Shown: positions 23,408 to 33,837 of the stretch, one piece after another
Layout: the number at the start of each line of letters is the position of its first letter
How positions within the stretch are numbered: the first letter of the stretch is position 1
From: Podocnemis expansa
Lineage: Eukaryota; Chordata; Testudines; Podocnemididae
Direction of reading: 5' to 3'
Length of the DNA stretch: 64,000 nt
Assembly: GCA_007922195.1 (NCBI GenBank)
Contig: ML682008.1
Coordinates: 2,034,552-2,098,551, forward strand
Program-made: the position numbers and the translations under genes
Notes under the pieces: model-generated
Databases searched by the model: none
Told to the model about the DNA's origin: nothing
What the model saw: only the letters and a program-made list of their open reading frames with translations

Positions 23408-25880
23408 CTAGCTCCCTCCTCTTTGGAGTACACCTTCAAGAAGTTGAAGGTTGCTAACAGCCCCCACCCTCAGTCCTCTGCTCCGCAGACTTAAAAAGCC
23501 TAGTTCCTTCAGTCTCTCCTTGTAAGTCATGTGCCCCAACCCCCTAATCATTTTTGTTGCCCTCTGCTGAACTCTTTCTAATTTGCCAACATCCTGTCTG
23601 TGGTGTGGAGCCCAAAACTGGACACAGTATTCCAGATGTGGCCTCACCAGCACTGAACAGAGGGGAATAATCACATCCCTCGGTCTGCTCGCAACACTCT
23701 TACTGATGTAGCCCAATATGCCACTGGCCTTTTTGACAACAAGAGCACATTGTTGACTCATGTCTAGCTTCCGATCCACCATAACCTCTAGGTCCTTTTC
23801 TATAGGACTGCTACTTAACCGATAGGTTCGTAGCCTGTAATGGGACATGGGATTTTTCTGTCCTAAGTGCAGGACACTGCACTTGTCCTTGTTGGGACCA
23901 CATGAAATTTCTTTTGGTCGAAAGCTCAAATTTGCCTGAGTCTCCTTGAATTCTATCCCCGCCCTCCAGCATGTTCACCATTCCTCCCAACTTAGTGTCA
24001 TTTGTGAATTTACTGAGCGTGCAGGGTATCCCATCATCTAGATCATTAATGAAGATGTTGAACAGAACTGGCCCCATGACCAACCCCTGGGGCACTCCAC
24101 TAGTTACTGTTTGCCACAACTAGACATTGAGCCATTGATTCCTACCTGCTGAGCCCAATGATCTCGTCAGCTTTCTGTCCACCTTACGGTCCATTCGTCC
24201 AAACTATACTTCCTTAACTTGCTGACAAGAATGCTGTGGGAAACTGTATCAAAAACTTTTCTATTCCCACATCCACATATCCTGTCATCTCATCACAGAA
24301 GGCAATCAGGTTGGTGAGGCATGATTTGCCCTTGGCGAATCCATGCTGACTGTTCCTGATCACTCTATTTTCTTCCAAGTGTTTCAGAATGGATTCTTTG
24401 CGGATCTGCTCTATGATTTTTCCAGGGATTAAGGTGAGGCTGATTGGTCTGTAGTTCCTGGGTCCTCTTTTTTCCCTTTCTTGAAGATAGGCACTATATT
24501 TGCATTTTTACAATCCTCTGTGGCCTCCTCCATTGTCCACAAGTTTTCATAGATAATGGCTAGCGGCTCTGCAGTCACATCATCCAACTCCTTCAGCACC
24601 CTGGAAACAGTTCATCCAGCCTAATAGACTTGTGCACATCCAACTTCTCTAAATAGTCCCTAACCTGACCTTCCATCACCAAGGGCCATTCCCCTTCTCT
24701 CCATTCTGCATTGCCCAGTGCAGTAGACTGGCAGCTGACCCAGCCTGTGAAAACTGAAGTAAAAAATGCACTCAGTACTTCAGCCTTTTCCGCATCATCC
24801 ACCATAAGGATAGCTGCCCCATTCAGTAATGGACCTACACCATCCCTGATCCTCTTCTTGTTGCTGATATACTTGCAGAACCCTTTCCTTTTATCCTTCA
24901 CAGACCTTGCTAGCTGCAACTCCAATTGCTCTTTGGCCTTTCTGATTTTATCCCTGCAGGCCCGATCAATATTTTTATACACCTCCCTAGTCATCTGTCC
25001 AAGCTTCCACTTCTTGTAAGCTTCCCTTCTGTGTTTCAGTTCATCACAGGCTGGGGGCAGGGCCTGCAGGCTGGGGGCAGGGCCTGGGCCAGTGCCCCAG
25101 GTCCCTCCCCCAGCCAGCAACGCCTCTGCCTGAACTCTACCATCTCATGGTCACTGCTGCCCAGGTTGCCATTAACTTCTACTTCCTTGATCAATTCTTC
25201 TCTGTTTGTGAGCAGCAGGTCAACAGGCACAAGACCCCTAGTTGATTCCTTTAGCATTTGTACTAGGAAGTTGCCTCAACCCTCTCCAATAACCTCCTGG
25301 ATTGTCTGTGCACTCCTGTATTGCCTTCCCAGCAGATGTCAGGGTAATTGAAGTCCCCCATGAGAACCAGGTCCCCTGATCTGGAAACTTATGCTAGTTG
25401 TCAATAGTAAACCTCATCCACCTCCTTCTTCTGGTGTGGTGAGCTATAGCAGACACCCACTATGACATCACTCTTGTTGCACTTTCCTCTAAACTTTATC
25501 CAGAGACTTTCAGCAGGCTTGTCTCCACTTTCGCAGTGGAGCTCCAAGCAGTCATAAAGCTCTTTTACATATAGTGCTACTCCTGCACCTCTTCTTTCTT
25601 GCCTGTCCTTCCTAAACAAGTTATACCCATCCATGGCAGTGCTCCAGTCATGCAAGCTACCCCATCACATCTCTGTTATTCCAATTATATCCTAGTTCCT
25701 TGCCTGCGCCAGAACTGCCAATTCTTCCTGCTTGTTTTCCCAGCTCCTCGCATTTGTGTACAGACACCTAAGATACCAGGCCAATTGCTCTACTTTCCCC
25801 TGGCAATTGTCTCTCCTGTTACATCTTCTCCCTTGGATTGTCTTCCTCCTTTCCTACTCACCTCAGTTTTAGACTCTTAT
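23408..25880 (-). pseudogene. CR1 ORF2 remnant (endonuclease and reverse transcriptase)
   Basis: In the family, ORF2 encodes an AP-type endonuclease and a reverse transcriptase that together nick the target and copy the RNA. Visible pieces, N- to C-terminal: endonuclease (25655-25401: MDGYNLFRKDRQERRGAGVA; 25257-25036: GSSDHEMVEF, the catalytic SDH motif), linker and thumb-proximal part (25120-24593: REAYKKWKLGQMTREVYKNI), reverse transcriptase (24119-23811: GVPQG then NIFINDLD and FTNDTKLGG) and the C-terminal domain (23929-23408: LVRPHLEYCVQFWAPH, RATKMIRGLG). The normal FADD catalytic motif reads FTND here, so the first catalytic Asp is lost. At least four frame changes break it. A 20-bp tandem duplication (CAGGCTGGGGGCAGGGCCTG) lies at about 25047-25086. 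Confidence 0.9.
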
Positions 25881-25982
25881 CCCTGCTGTTACAGCTCTGG
25901 CTCCCCCCAAGTTCCATCCCTTCCCCCAGGTCTCCCTCATTGTGACTTACCTGTGGGCTTTGGTCACCATCCCCCTTCAAAC

Positions 25983-27038
25983 CTAGTTTAAAGCCCTCTT
26001 CACTAGGTTAACCAGTCTATGTCCAAATATGCTCTTTCCCTTCCTCAATAGGTGGAGTCCATCTCTGCCTAGCAGTCCTTCTTCGTGGAATAGAACCCTT
26101 TGGTCATGGAAGCCAAAGCCCTTCTGGTAACACCATTTTCGCAGCCAGGCATTCACCTCCAGGATACATCTGTCTCTGCTCAGGTCCCTACCCTTGACCA
26201 GAAGGATCAAAGAGAACACTACCTGTGCACCAAAGTCCTTCACCTGTGCTCCCAGAGCTCTGTAGTCACTTTTGGTCTGCTGAGGGTCACATCTCACAGT
26301 ATCATTAGTGCCCACATGGATGAGTAGCATGGCGTAGTACTCAGAGGGCCAGATGATTCTCAGCAATTCCTCCATACCATCTCAGATACAGGCCCCCACC
26401 AGGCAGCATACCTCCCAGGATGCCACGTCGGGGCAAGAGATAGGTGCCTCTGTCCCCCTCAGAAGAGCATCCCCAACCACCACCACGCTGTGTTTCTTCC
26501 TGGGCATGATGGTTGAGGTCCTCCCAGCCTCAGGGTTGCATGGCTTCTCCTTTTCCAGGTCATACCTTATTGTCAGGACTGCATATAAGTTCTTCAACAC
26601 CATGGAGGGTAGGATGGGATCAGGGGTAGAGCACTATCTGCTGCCAGAAGTAACCAGCTGTCAGTGTCCTCCCTCTGCCAGAGCCATCCCATCCTTCTCT
26701 GGTGGTGTGGCAGAAGTCATCTGTACCTCAGCCTTGGATGGCCCCTCATCTATGATATCAAGGAATTTTTCTAGGGCATGGATACTGTTGAGCCTAGCCA
26801 TCTTCTCCTGTAACTCTCTCACCTGCTTCCCAAGAAATTCCACCAGAAGGCACCTTTCATACTGAATAATCTCCCCAACCTGATTGTCTGTGAGTGGGAA
26901 TTGCAGGCCACAGTCCCTGCAAGTCCACACCAGGATCTAGATGGAGACATCCGTGGTCAGAATGTACATCTGGGCACAACTGCAGGTGGATGTGACAGAA
27001 GCAGTGCTGGCAAAAGTGATACAAATCTTCTTCACCAT
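25983..27038 (-). pseudogene. CR1 ORF1 remnant (zinc-knuckle-like, coiled coil, SGNH esterase-like)
   Basis: The ATG at 27038 starts MVKKICITFASTAS and is followed by a Cys-rich segment (TCSC ... WTCRDCGL). An in-frame TAG is at codon 34. The frame then reads a charged helical stretch (KQVRELQEKMARLNSIHALE, about 26850-26760) that looks like a coiled coil. The rest carries SGNH-hydrolase blocks: VVVGDALLRG (block I), LLIHVGTNDT (block III) and GRDGLHL (block V with the Asp-x-x-His pair). In the family block I is GDS; here the nucleophile Ser is Ala. ORF1 of CR1 with this esterase is typical of vertebrate CR1s. Frame shifts occur near 26660 and 26380. Confidence 0.85.
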
Positions 27039-27205
27039 AGTGATCCCTCCTCCCCCAAAAAATCCTCCCCAACAAAGTCCTTCCCATAAACTCCCTCTCA
27101 GACGCCCCTATTTGCAGTCCCTTGCTCAGAAGCTCCCTGTGGTCACCCAGCCACTGGCTTTTAAAGCCTTCTCTGTGTAGGTCAGCCCTTGCCCCTCATT
27201 AAACA

Positions 27206-27511
27206 CACAGGGGTAGGGTTACCAGATGTCAGGCAAAAGGAGGACATGTCTGCCTTTTTACCTTCATGTCCTCTGTCCAACAGGCAATTAAAAAATATGT
27301 GACTTTGTCTGGCTTTTTACTTACAGGGATTGAAGGATGCTGGAACACCCTGGAACACCCTATTTTCAAGTGAAAGCATTCCAGGGCCCCCTAAAGACAG
27401 AAGAATATGACATTAATACTACAGTTTCTCCATGTATCCTCCAATGTCCTCCTTTTCGTATCTCCCTGTTTTCCTTTCCATGCTTTGGTATTTGGTAACC
27501 GTACACAGGGG
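27206..27511. mobile_element. hAT-type element (TAGGGTTACCAG family)
   Basis: Element 27214-27503, with left end TAGGGTTACCAGATGTC and right end TTTGGTAACCGTA in inverted orientation, flanked by perfect 8-bp duplications CACAGGGG. The interior aligns in reverse orientation with the element at 20314-20762, but lacks the nested insertion found there, so this copy serves as the empty site. It contains a tandem TGGAACACCC pair. Confidence 0.9.
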
Positions 27512-27948
27512 AAGAGTTTGGAGGTTTAGGGATCTGTGATGATTTTAGAGCACAACAGCAAGGAAAAGAGCAAACTATGGAAAAAGTCGCCAAAATCAAT
27601 TCATAACTGCTTTTCTTATTGACTTCTAGAGAAGTTCCTTCCCTCAAGAGCAGCAGCTTCTTGGCTGGATCTTCCTGCTTTGAACTGCAAAGACCATACA
27701 TAGTGCCAGTTCTCTCTCTATAAACATAATGAATGGTGTGACACTCTGAGTTCAAGAAGAGTGTAAATTTCATGGCTGGGACACATTAAATCCCACAACA
27801 AATGCTATAATCAAGTTTCTTTCTGCTACACAGTTTTAGTTAATGAGTCATTAAGACAGAAGTCTTTTGTTAACTCCTTTCAGGATTAGGTAAGGGGCAC
27901 TCTGGGAATTGTATCATGGAATATTAAATCCAGCACTGTTAAACAGCC
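27512..27948. other. No recognised gene
   Basis: Unique by eye. The 135-codon open frame at 27366-27773 on the minus strand starts in the neighbouring hAT element and resembles no known protein. Confidence 0.5.
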
Positions 27949-28041
27949 TTAGGGTACATCTAAAAATAGTTGTTTTGACATTATGGCTCAGGCTGCAGCT
28001 GAGGCTCTGAAGCCAAGAGCCCAAGTACCAGCCCAAGCTTC

Positions 28042-28550
28042 AATGTTTGTAAAGCAAAAACAAGAGTTCTGTGGCACCTTAAAGACTAACAGATTTCTTT
28101 GGGCATAAGCTTTCATGGGCTCCAACCCATTTTGAAAGCTTATGTCTGAAGTAATCTGTTAGGCTATGTCCACACATACATTGTTATTTTGAAATAAGTT
28201 ATTTCAAAATTAGTTATTTCAAAATAAAGTCCTTATTTCAAAATAAGTAAATTTGAATTAAGGGAAAAGCTCAAAGCAAAATAGCATGTCCAAACACAGG
28301 ACTTGCTATTTCGCTTTAGGAGAAGGGCACCATGGGAGGTGTGGCAACTAACAGCTGTTTAGATTTAAAGTAGGTTTAAGCTATTTCGAAATGGTGTAGA
28401 CCTAATGTCTTTTATTTTGAAATAACCAGTGTTATTTCGAAATAAAAGAGACGTGTGGACATACCCTTAGTCTCTAAGGTGCCATAAAATGCTTTTGGGT
28501 TTTTCTGTACACAGACTAACACAGCTACCTCTCTGGGAATGTTTGCGAAG
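28042..28550. mobile_element. Hairpin repeat family P, copy inside the outer MITE
   Basis: Element 28055-28537, flanked by 13-bp direct repeats AATGTTTGTAAAG (28042-28054) and AATGTTTGCGAAG (28538-28550), two mismatches. The left arm (GGCACCTTAAAGACTAACAG) and the right arm (CTGTTAGTCTCTAAGGTGCC once the inner insert is removed) are reverse complements around a centre near 28120. The right end is CAGACTAACACAGCTACC. A long variable TSD fits a retroposed element rather than a cut-and-paste one. Confidence 0.8.
28159..28469. mobile_element. TTCGAA-palindrome MITE nested in hairpin repeat
   Basis: Element 28162-28466, with left end GGCTATGTCCACACAT and right end ACGTGTGGACATACCC, flanked by TTA on both sides. 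Removing it restores the host phrase CTGTTAGTCTCTAAGGTGCC, so the boundaries and the 3-bp duplication are certain by internal logic. The interior has TTATTTCRAAATAA palindromes and the subterminal module AGCATGTCC ... GGACTTGCTA followed by GGGCACCATGGGAGGTGTGG. Confidence 0.93.
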
Positions 28551-28635
28551 CTATTTTTAGTGACACACCATGAGCCTGAATCTGTCAGTCCAAGCTCTGA
28601 GACTCGCTGGTGTGGGCTATGTAGCTGTATCCTTA

Positions 28636-28907
28636 AAGGGTTGCTTTCACTATGACTGAAAATGGCATTTGGGTCTAGTGCTAGGGATATATTCTCAATG
28701 CAATGAGTGCAACTATCCCTTAATGGGGGCTACCCTTTAGGTGTGTCTACATTGCTTCTTTTCAGTAACACCCAACACGGTTCCATAAGTGAATGCCCAA
28801 GTGTATGCAGGGAAAAGGTTCTTCTCACTGTGTCATCTGAACTTGCCCAAATTTAGGAACCTCAGTAAAAATGGATCTGAGCTGGGTTTACTGAGGTAGT
28901 GGCAAAA
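28636..28907. other. Short unique spacer
   Basis: No gene recognised. GGTGTGTCTACATTGCTTC at about 28740 resembles a lone terminus of the same MITE group, without a partner. Confidence 0.4.
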
Positions 28908-29680
28908 ATGTTCCAAAGCAGTAGCCGGGTCAGTCTAGTTCAGCAAAACAAAGAAGGAGTCTAGTGCCACTTTCAGGCTATGTCCACACTTGGGCAGTTA
29001 AATCAATTTAAGTTAAATTGATCTAATAAAATTGCTATAAAAATCATTACATCAATTTAAGTTAAATTGATTTAACATGTCCCCACTAGAAACTCAAACT
29101 GAACTAGCATGTCCATGGACAGGACTTGCTAGTTTGAATTAGGAGAGGGGCACCACAGGAGGTGGGGCAACGTGGCCCCCTGGAAGGGCCATGCCCCCAC
29201 CCAATATATAGAAAAGGACAGCACCCTGGGAAGGAGAAGGGCAAAAGTGTTAAATCAAAATAACAGTTAAATTAAAATAACACGTCCACACTGAGCTGTT
29301 TCAAAATAACAGTTTTCATTTAACTGTCATTTTGATATAATACTAGATTTAATTATATTGAAATGACTTTCCTTATTTCAAAATGAGGGAGCTCCTTATT
29401 TTGAAATAAGCAAACATAGTGTGGACATGCAATCCTTTAAATCAAAATAATCAGCATTATTTTGATTTAAAGCCTCTATGTGGACATACTCTTAAAGACT
29501 AACAAATTTATTTATCACATGAGCTTTCATGGAAGGAAATCCCACTTCATCAGACACTTAGAGGTGGGTGGGAGGAAAATAAATGCATGTAAGTTTAAGC
29601 CATAGGATCAGGTCAGATTATTACAGCAAATCAGAGCAGTTGTATAGATTCAAACAACAGAGAACAGCATTTCCCATTCC
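28908..29680 (-). mobile_element. Hairpin repeat family P, interrupted copy
   Basis: The outer end GTTCCAAAGCAGTAGCCGGG, then GTCTAGTTCAGCAAAACA and GTGCCACTTT, continues after a 516-bp insertion at AAGACTAACAAATTTATT, CATGAGCTTTCATGG and the hairpin remnant CCCACTTCATCAGACAC. The inner part up to about 29680 shares CCATAGGATCAGGTCAG with the inner part of the copy at 33838-34299 (reverse strand), so both belong to a longer version of the family. Confidence 0.75.
28973..29494. mobile_element. MITE with TTAAATTGATTTAA palindromes, nested in family P
   Basis: Element 28976-29491, with left end GGCTATGTCCACACTTG and right end TATGTGGACATACTC. The flanks are TCA (28973-28975) and TTA (29492-29494). 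The rebuilt host phrase GCCACTTTTAAAGACTAAC matches the intact family P copy near 33862, so the original duplication was TTA and one side has mutated. The interior has AAATCAATTTAAGTTAAATTG palindromes near both ends, and the GGGCACCACAGGAGGTGGGG module shared with 28162. Confidence 0.88.
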
Positions 29681-29686
29681 AATTAC

Positions 29687-30067
29687 ATAGCTTCTGTGTT
29701 CACACAGCCCTCTTATTTCGAAACACCAGAGGTTGTTTCGAAATAAGATTTAGGCTGTTCACACGATGCACAGTTGTTTCGAAACAACGGTTCCCGTTGT
29801 TTCGAAACAATGATGTTGTTTTGAAACAAGTTAAACCCCATGCGGGGACGAAACAACGCCGTGCGAACATGTTGTTTTGAAACAACAGTGACTTGTTTCG
29901 AAATAACTGTTGCCTGAACCTGCTATTTCGCTTTGAGCTTTTTTCCATAATTCAAAGTAACAAAATGTTAATTCGAATTAAGTTATTTCGAAATAAGGCG
30001 TTATTTCGATACAAGTTGTTTCGAAAAAACCGTATTGAAATAACCCCCTGTGTGTGAACACAGCATA
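29687..30067. mobile_element. TTCGAA-palindrome MITE, TTGTTTCGAAACAA subfamily, copy 2
   Basis: Element about 29690-30064, with left end GCTTCTGTGTTCACACAG and right end CTGTGTGTGAACACAGC, flanked by ATA on both sides. The interior matches the element at 19171-19573 in reverse orientation. It retains about eight intact TTCGAA cores, the most of any copy, which suggests it is the youngest member in the window. Confidence 0.8.
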
Positions 30068-30479
30068 CATACTAAGGGCAGAAGGGACCATTATAATAAT
30101 CTATTCTGATCTTTTGTATAACACAGTTTGTAGAATACCACCTGGTGATTTCTGAGAAAAGTGTTGAGCTACCATATGAAAAAAAAAATCAGACTTTAAG
30201 GCACCTCGAGCTGAGACCCTAAAAACTGAAGCTCCCAAAGCACTAGTTACTTTTAAAAATCTTGGCCTATGTCCACATATAAAGCAATATTTTCTCTATA
30301 TTAATTTTACTTTTCTAATAGGCTGTCAAATTCTTTAAAGCTTTGCAAAAATATGGACTAAAATAAACTCCTGAATGAATAACATGATTTATTGATTACA
30401 CATTTCTTAACATAATTAGTTTTAATCTAGCTACATTTTGTGTGGTCTCTCCTTTATCAACATGCTGGCACAGTAATAT
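30068..30479. other. No recognised gene; possible lone MITE terminus at 30264
   Basis: GGCCTATGTCCACATATAAA at about 30264 resembles one terminus of the TTCGAA MITE group, with no partner found. Confidence 0.4.
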
Positions 30480-30790
30480 ACATTATGGATTTCTTTTTTA
30501 TTGCATTATTTTTGTGTCTCATTTCATTAAATGTTTAGAATTGGCTATTCTGTGCATTGGAGTCTATTTTTGGATTTCTAAATAATGATCCCAGAAGGTA
30601 ATGTAATATTACAGAGTGTCATGATAACCCATAAATTAATTAATAAGCCAGATGGGCAATTGCAGCTAACTCCTAGGGTTTGCTCATCAGTGTGAAGTTC
30701 AGTAAATTATCAGATAGCAGTCATTTCAAATGATTTGGCCAATAGCACTGAAAACAACTGCTAGCAATGTACGGCACAACAATTTGTAGA
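30480..30790. promoter_or_regulatory. Candidate conserved non-coding block
   Basis: Repeat-free complex sequence with clustered transcription-factor-like words: TAAATTAATTAATAAG (homeodomain cores), CCAGATGGG (E-box-like), GGCAATTGCAGC, AGTAAATTATCAGATAG. There is no open frame. Its preservation between dense transposon insertions hints at constraint, but this is inference only. Confidence 0.22.
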
Positions 30791-30904
30791 GGGGCAAATA
30801 GTATTCTCTTATATGCAGATAAATCTGAAGTTACTCCATTTATTTACTTGCGATTACTCCAGATTTAAAAGGAGAGTTGGCTATATTTTAAAGAAATCTT
30901 ACTG

Positions 30905-32860
30905 AGCATGCAGGAACAAACCACCCTGATGTGCAGAAAGAAAAGCAAATATGGCAGGTGACCAGTTCAGTCTAACAAAAAAAAAAAAAATCTTCAGTGA
31001 ATTTAAACACAAAAAAGGAAGCTTAGAAGACATGGAAGGTTGGAACAACTGAGTAGGGAGGAGTACAAAAATATTGCTTGAACATGCAGGGGTGAAATCA
31101 GGAAGGCCAAAGCACAGCTGGAATTGCAACTAGCAAGGGGTGTGAAGGTAAACAGAAGGGTTTCTACAGGCATGTTTGCAACATGAAGAAGGTTAAAAAG
31201 GTTAGGGACAGATCTGATCCCTTTCTGAATGGGGGAGGCAACCTAGTGATAGATGAGGTAAGAAAAAGCTGAAGTACTCAGTGCTTTTTTGGCCTTGGTC
31301 TTCACAGATAAGGTCAGTTCCCAGACTAATGCATTGGGCAGCATGGCCGTAACTATAGTGGAGCCAGTGGGGCTTTGCCCCAGGCATACTGGAGAGGCTC
31401 AGTAGAGCCACTCTGTTAAAAGGACCATTTTGCGGCACCGGCCCCAAGCACCACTAATTTGAAGGGGAACTGAAATAGCACTTTATGGCTCTGTTGGGTA
31501 GCACAGTATAGGGAGGAAGTGAGCAGCCATTAGTGGTGAAAAAACAGGTTAAAGACTATTTAGAAAAGTTGGACATGTACGAGTTCATGGGGCCAGATGC
31601 AATGTTTCTGAGATTGCTGAAGGAATTGGCTGAATGTCATTGCCGAGCCATTGGCCATATTCTTTGAAAACTCATGGTGATCAGGGAGATCATGGATGAT
31701 TTGAAAAAGGTAAATATAGTGCCAGTCTTTAACAAAGGAAAGGAGGAGGATCGAGGGAACCACAGACCAGTTAACCTCACCTCAGTCCCCAGAAAAATCA
31801 TGTAGTAAGTCCTCAAGGAATCATGTTGATGCACTTGGAGGACAGGAACATGATCAGGCACAGTCAGAATGGATTGACTAAAGGCAAATAATGCTCGATC
31901 AACCTCATTGCTTTCTAATAGGAGATGACTAGCTCTATGGGTTTGGAAAGCAGTGGAAGTGATATACCTTTACTGTAGAAAAGCTTTTGGTGAATTCCTG
32001 CCAGCAAGTCCAAGCAGTGTGGATGAGTGGTCTATAAGGTGAACAAAAAGCTAGCTAGATTGTTTGGCTCAGCAGGTAATGATTAAAGACTCAGTGTCAA
32101 GCTGGCAGCCAGTATCACGTGGAGTGCTCCAGTGGTTGATCCTGGGATCAGTTTTGCTCAGTTTCTTCCTTAATGATCTGGATGATGCAGTAAATTGCAC
32201 CCTCACCAACTTTGAGGATGACACTAATTGGGGGAGAGGGAGAATGGTAGATATGCTGGAGGGTAGGAATAAGATAGAGAGTGATCAAGTTAAATTGGAC
32301 AATTGAGCCAAAAGACATCTGATGAAGTTCAACAAGGACAAGTGCAGAGTCCTGTACGGAGGACAGAAGCATCCCATGCATTGCTAAAGACTGGAGACCA
32401 TTTGGTCCAGCAGCATTTCTTCAGAGAAGGACCAGGATGTTCGGTGGACATGAGTCAGCTGTGCGCCCTAGTCGCCAAGGAGGTCCAATAGCATATTTTG
32501 CTGCATTAGTAGAAGCATTGCCAGTAGATTGTGAGAAGTGATTATTCTCCTCAATTTGGTACTAGTGAGGTCATATTCTGAGTGTTGTGTCCAGTTTTGG
32601 GGCCCCCACTACTCAAAGAATGTGGACAAATTGAACCAAGTCCAGTGAAAGGAAATGGAAATTATTGGCAGCTGGGTACATTATGAGAAGAGCTTGAAGG
32701 TACTAGGCTTGTTTAGTCTGCAGAAGAGAAGAGTGAGAGGGAATTTATCATCAGCCTTTAGTTACCTGCAGGGGGGTTCCAAAGAGGATGGAGCTAGACT
32801 GTTCTCAGTGATGGCAGATGACAGAACAATGAGCAATGGATTGAAGTTGCAAATCTAGGT
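30905..32860 (+). pseudogene. CR1 ORF2 remnant
   Basis: Reverse-transcriptase region with many stops and shifts. Recognisable pieces: EYKNIA then GEIRKAKAQLELQLARGVK (about 31060-31150), a KANNARSTSLLSN stretch near 31880-31915, then at 32064-32306 a segment with a GVPQG-like motif reading GVLQW, followed by FFLNDLDDA and FEDDTN in place of FADDTKLGG. The C-terminal part near 32655-32860 has KVLGLFSLQKRRVRGNL. The residue changes at the catalytic motif and the stops show it is dead. Confidence 0.8.
31334..31501. mobile_element. hAT-type MITE inserted in CR1 (GGCCGTAAC family), copy 1
   Basis: Element 31342-31493 (152 bp). The left end CATGGCCGTAACTATAG and the right end CTTTATGGCTCTG are inverted copies of a CAGTGGCCGTAAC-like terminus. 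8-bp duplications TTGGGCAG and TTGGGTAG flank it. Removing it restores the CR1 phrase TTGGGCAGCACAGTATAGG. It has no coding capacity. Confidence 0.85.
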
Positions 32861-33042
32861 TGGATATTAGGAAAAGCTTTCTCACTAGGAGGGTGATGAA
32901 GTACTGGAATAGGTTACGTAGGAGGTGACAGAATCTCCATCTTTAAGGGTCCACTTGTTAAAGCCTTGGCTGGGATGACTAGGTTGGGGACTAGATGACC
33001 TCCTGAGGTCCCTTCCAACACTATCATCTGTTATTCTACAAC

Positions 33043-33175
33043 TAGGGATGAATATGAATTAGAGAAGGGTCTGTCTATCATTCTGCATTTGCAAAGTGCC
33101 TAGCACAATGACACTCTGCTCTAGGTTGGTGTCTATGCACTCCTAAGGAGGTTTGTGGCCTATCAGCAAGCGCAC
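33043..33175. other. Short unique spacer
   Basis: Nothing recognised. Confidence 0.45.
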
Positions 33176-33332
33176 TTGGTTGAGCCTCGGGACACTTGTG
33201 TTCTAGTCATGCCTCTGCTATTAGGTGACCTTGGCAAGACACCATTGAGGCAGTCCATGCCTCAATTTCCCCATCTGTAAAATGGGAAATATAGTACTGC
33301 CCTCCTTTGTAAAGCACTATATAAAACTACAT
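33176..33332 (+). mobile_element. MIR/CORE-SINE-like relic
   Basis: Reads GTGACCTTGGCAAGACACC, then CCTCAATTTCCCCATCTGTA and AAATGGGAAATATAG, the canonical 3' half of an MIR-like SINE. The 5' part at TTGAGCCTCGGGACACTTGT is weaker. Confidence 0.75.
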
Positions 33333-33837
33333 GAACTGTCATGAAAAATATGTTTAATAATGTGAATTCCTAATTGCTAAAACTATAAATTACTTCTCAG
33401 CCTGGACAATGATTTTTCCCAAACAGGGGCATGCAGAGGAATAAAAATTTGGCCTTTTTCTGAGGTGCACATTCTGTGTCCCCCTTAGCCAGAGAAGCTG
33501 GGTCTCTCCTCACTACCACCCCATGGCAACCAAAGAAGCTGGCTGTCTCCCCATGCCTTGAGGAGCAGGAATTGTTTGCCCATAGCCCCAGGCCAAAAGA
33601 GCTGTAATTTCACAATCCAGCCCTGAGTCTGGGGGAACTTGCTCTCCTTAACCCAGTTCTGGACGAATTCTGTGCCCCCACCATTGGGGGGGGGGTGTCT
33701 ATGCCCCACTTGGTCCCTTTTGTGCATGCCCCTGTTCTCAAACACTCTTAAGACATATTCTTGAACATGGTTATATTGAACAAAATGGCATCCAAGCAAA
33801 ATCTAAAACTGGTATTTAAAGGGATGACAGTCTGTTC
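33333..33837. other. No recognised gene; poly-G run near 33686
   Basis: Moderately GC-rich from 33480 to 33740, with the open frame at 33485-33799 (minus strand) not resembling any protein. A run of ten G lies at about 33687-33696. Confidence 0.45.

Larger units (their letters stand above)
23128..27205 (-). mobile_element. Near full-length CR1 retrotransposon
   Basis: A 4.1-kb CR1 LINE read on the minus strand: a short 5' region (about 27205-27040), ORF1 (about 27038-25983), ORF2 (about 25880-23400) and a 3' UTR ending near ACCACAGAATCATAGGG at 23128. Both ORFs are broken by stops and frameshifts, so it is not active. Its 5' limit abuts the TSD of the hAT element at 27214. CR1 moves by target-primed reverse transcription, which explains the loss of 5' ends in the other copies here. 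Confidence 0.93.
27949..28635. mobile_element. Outer MITE of a three-level nest (GGGTACATCT...GCTGTATCC)
   Basis: Outer element 27952-28632, flanked by TTA on both sides. Its arms are inverted over about 60 bp: ATCTAAAAATAG, TTATGGCTCAGG on the left; CATGAGCCTGAA, AGCTATTTTTAGTG on the right. It is split at 28054/28538 by a hairpin repeat, which is itself split by a second MITE. With inserts removed, the outer element is about 200 bp. Confidence 0.8.
30872..33042 (+). mobile_element. Degenerate CR1 LINE, 5'-truncated
   Basis: Plus-strand CR1 starting inside ORF2 (GTTGGCTATATTTTAAAGAA; then the ATGTGCAGAAAGAAAAGCAA stretch) and running to the 3' end at ATGACCTCCTGAGGTCCCTT, about 33042. It is much more decayed than the minus-strand copy at 23128. 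A small hAT element is inserted at 31342-31493. Confidence 0.88.
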
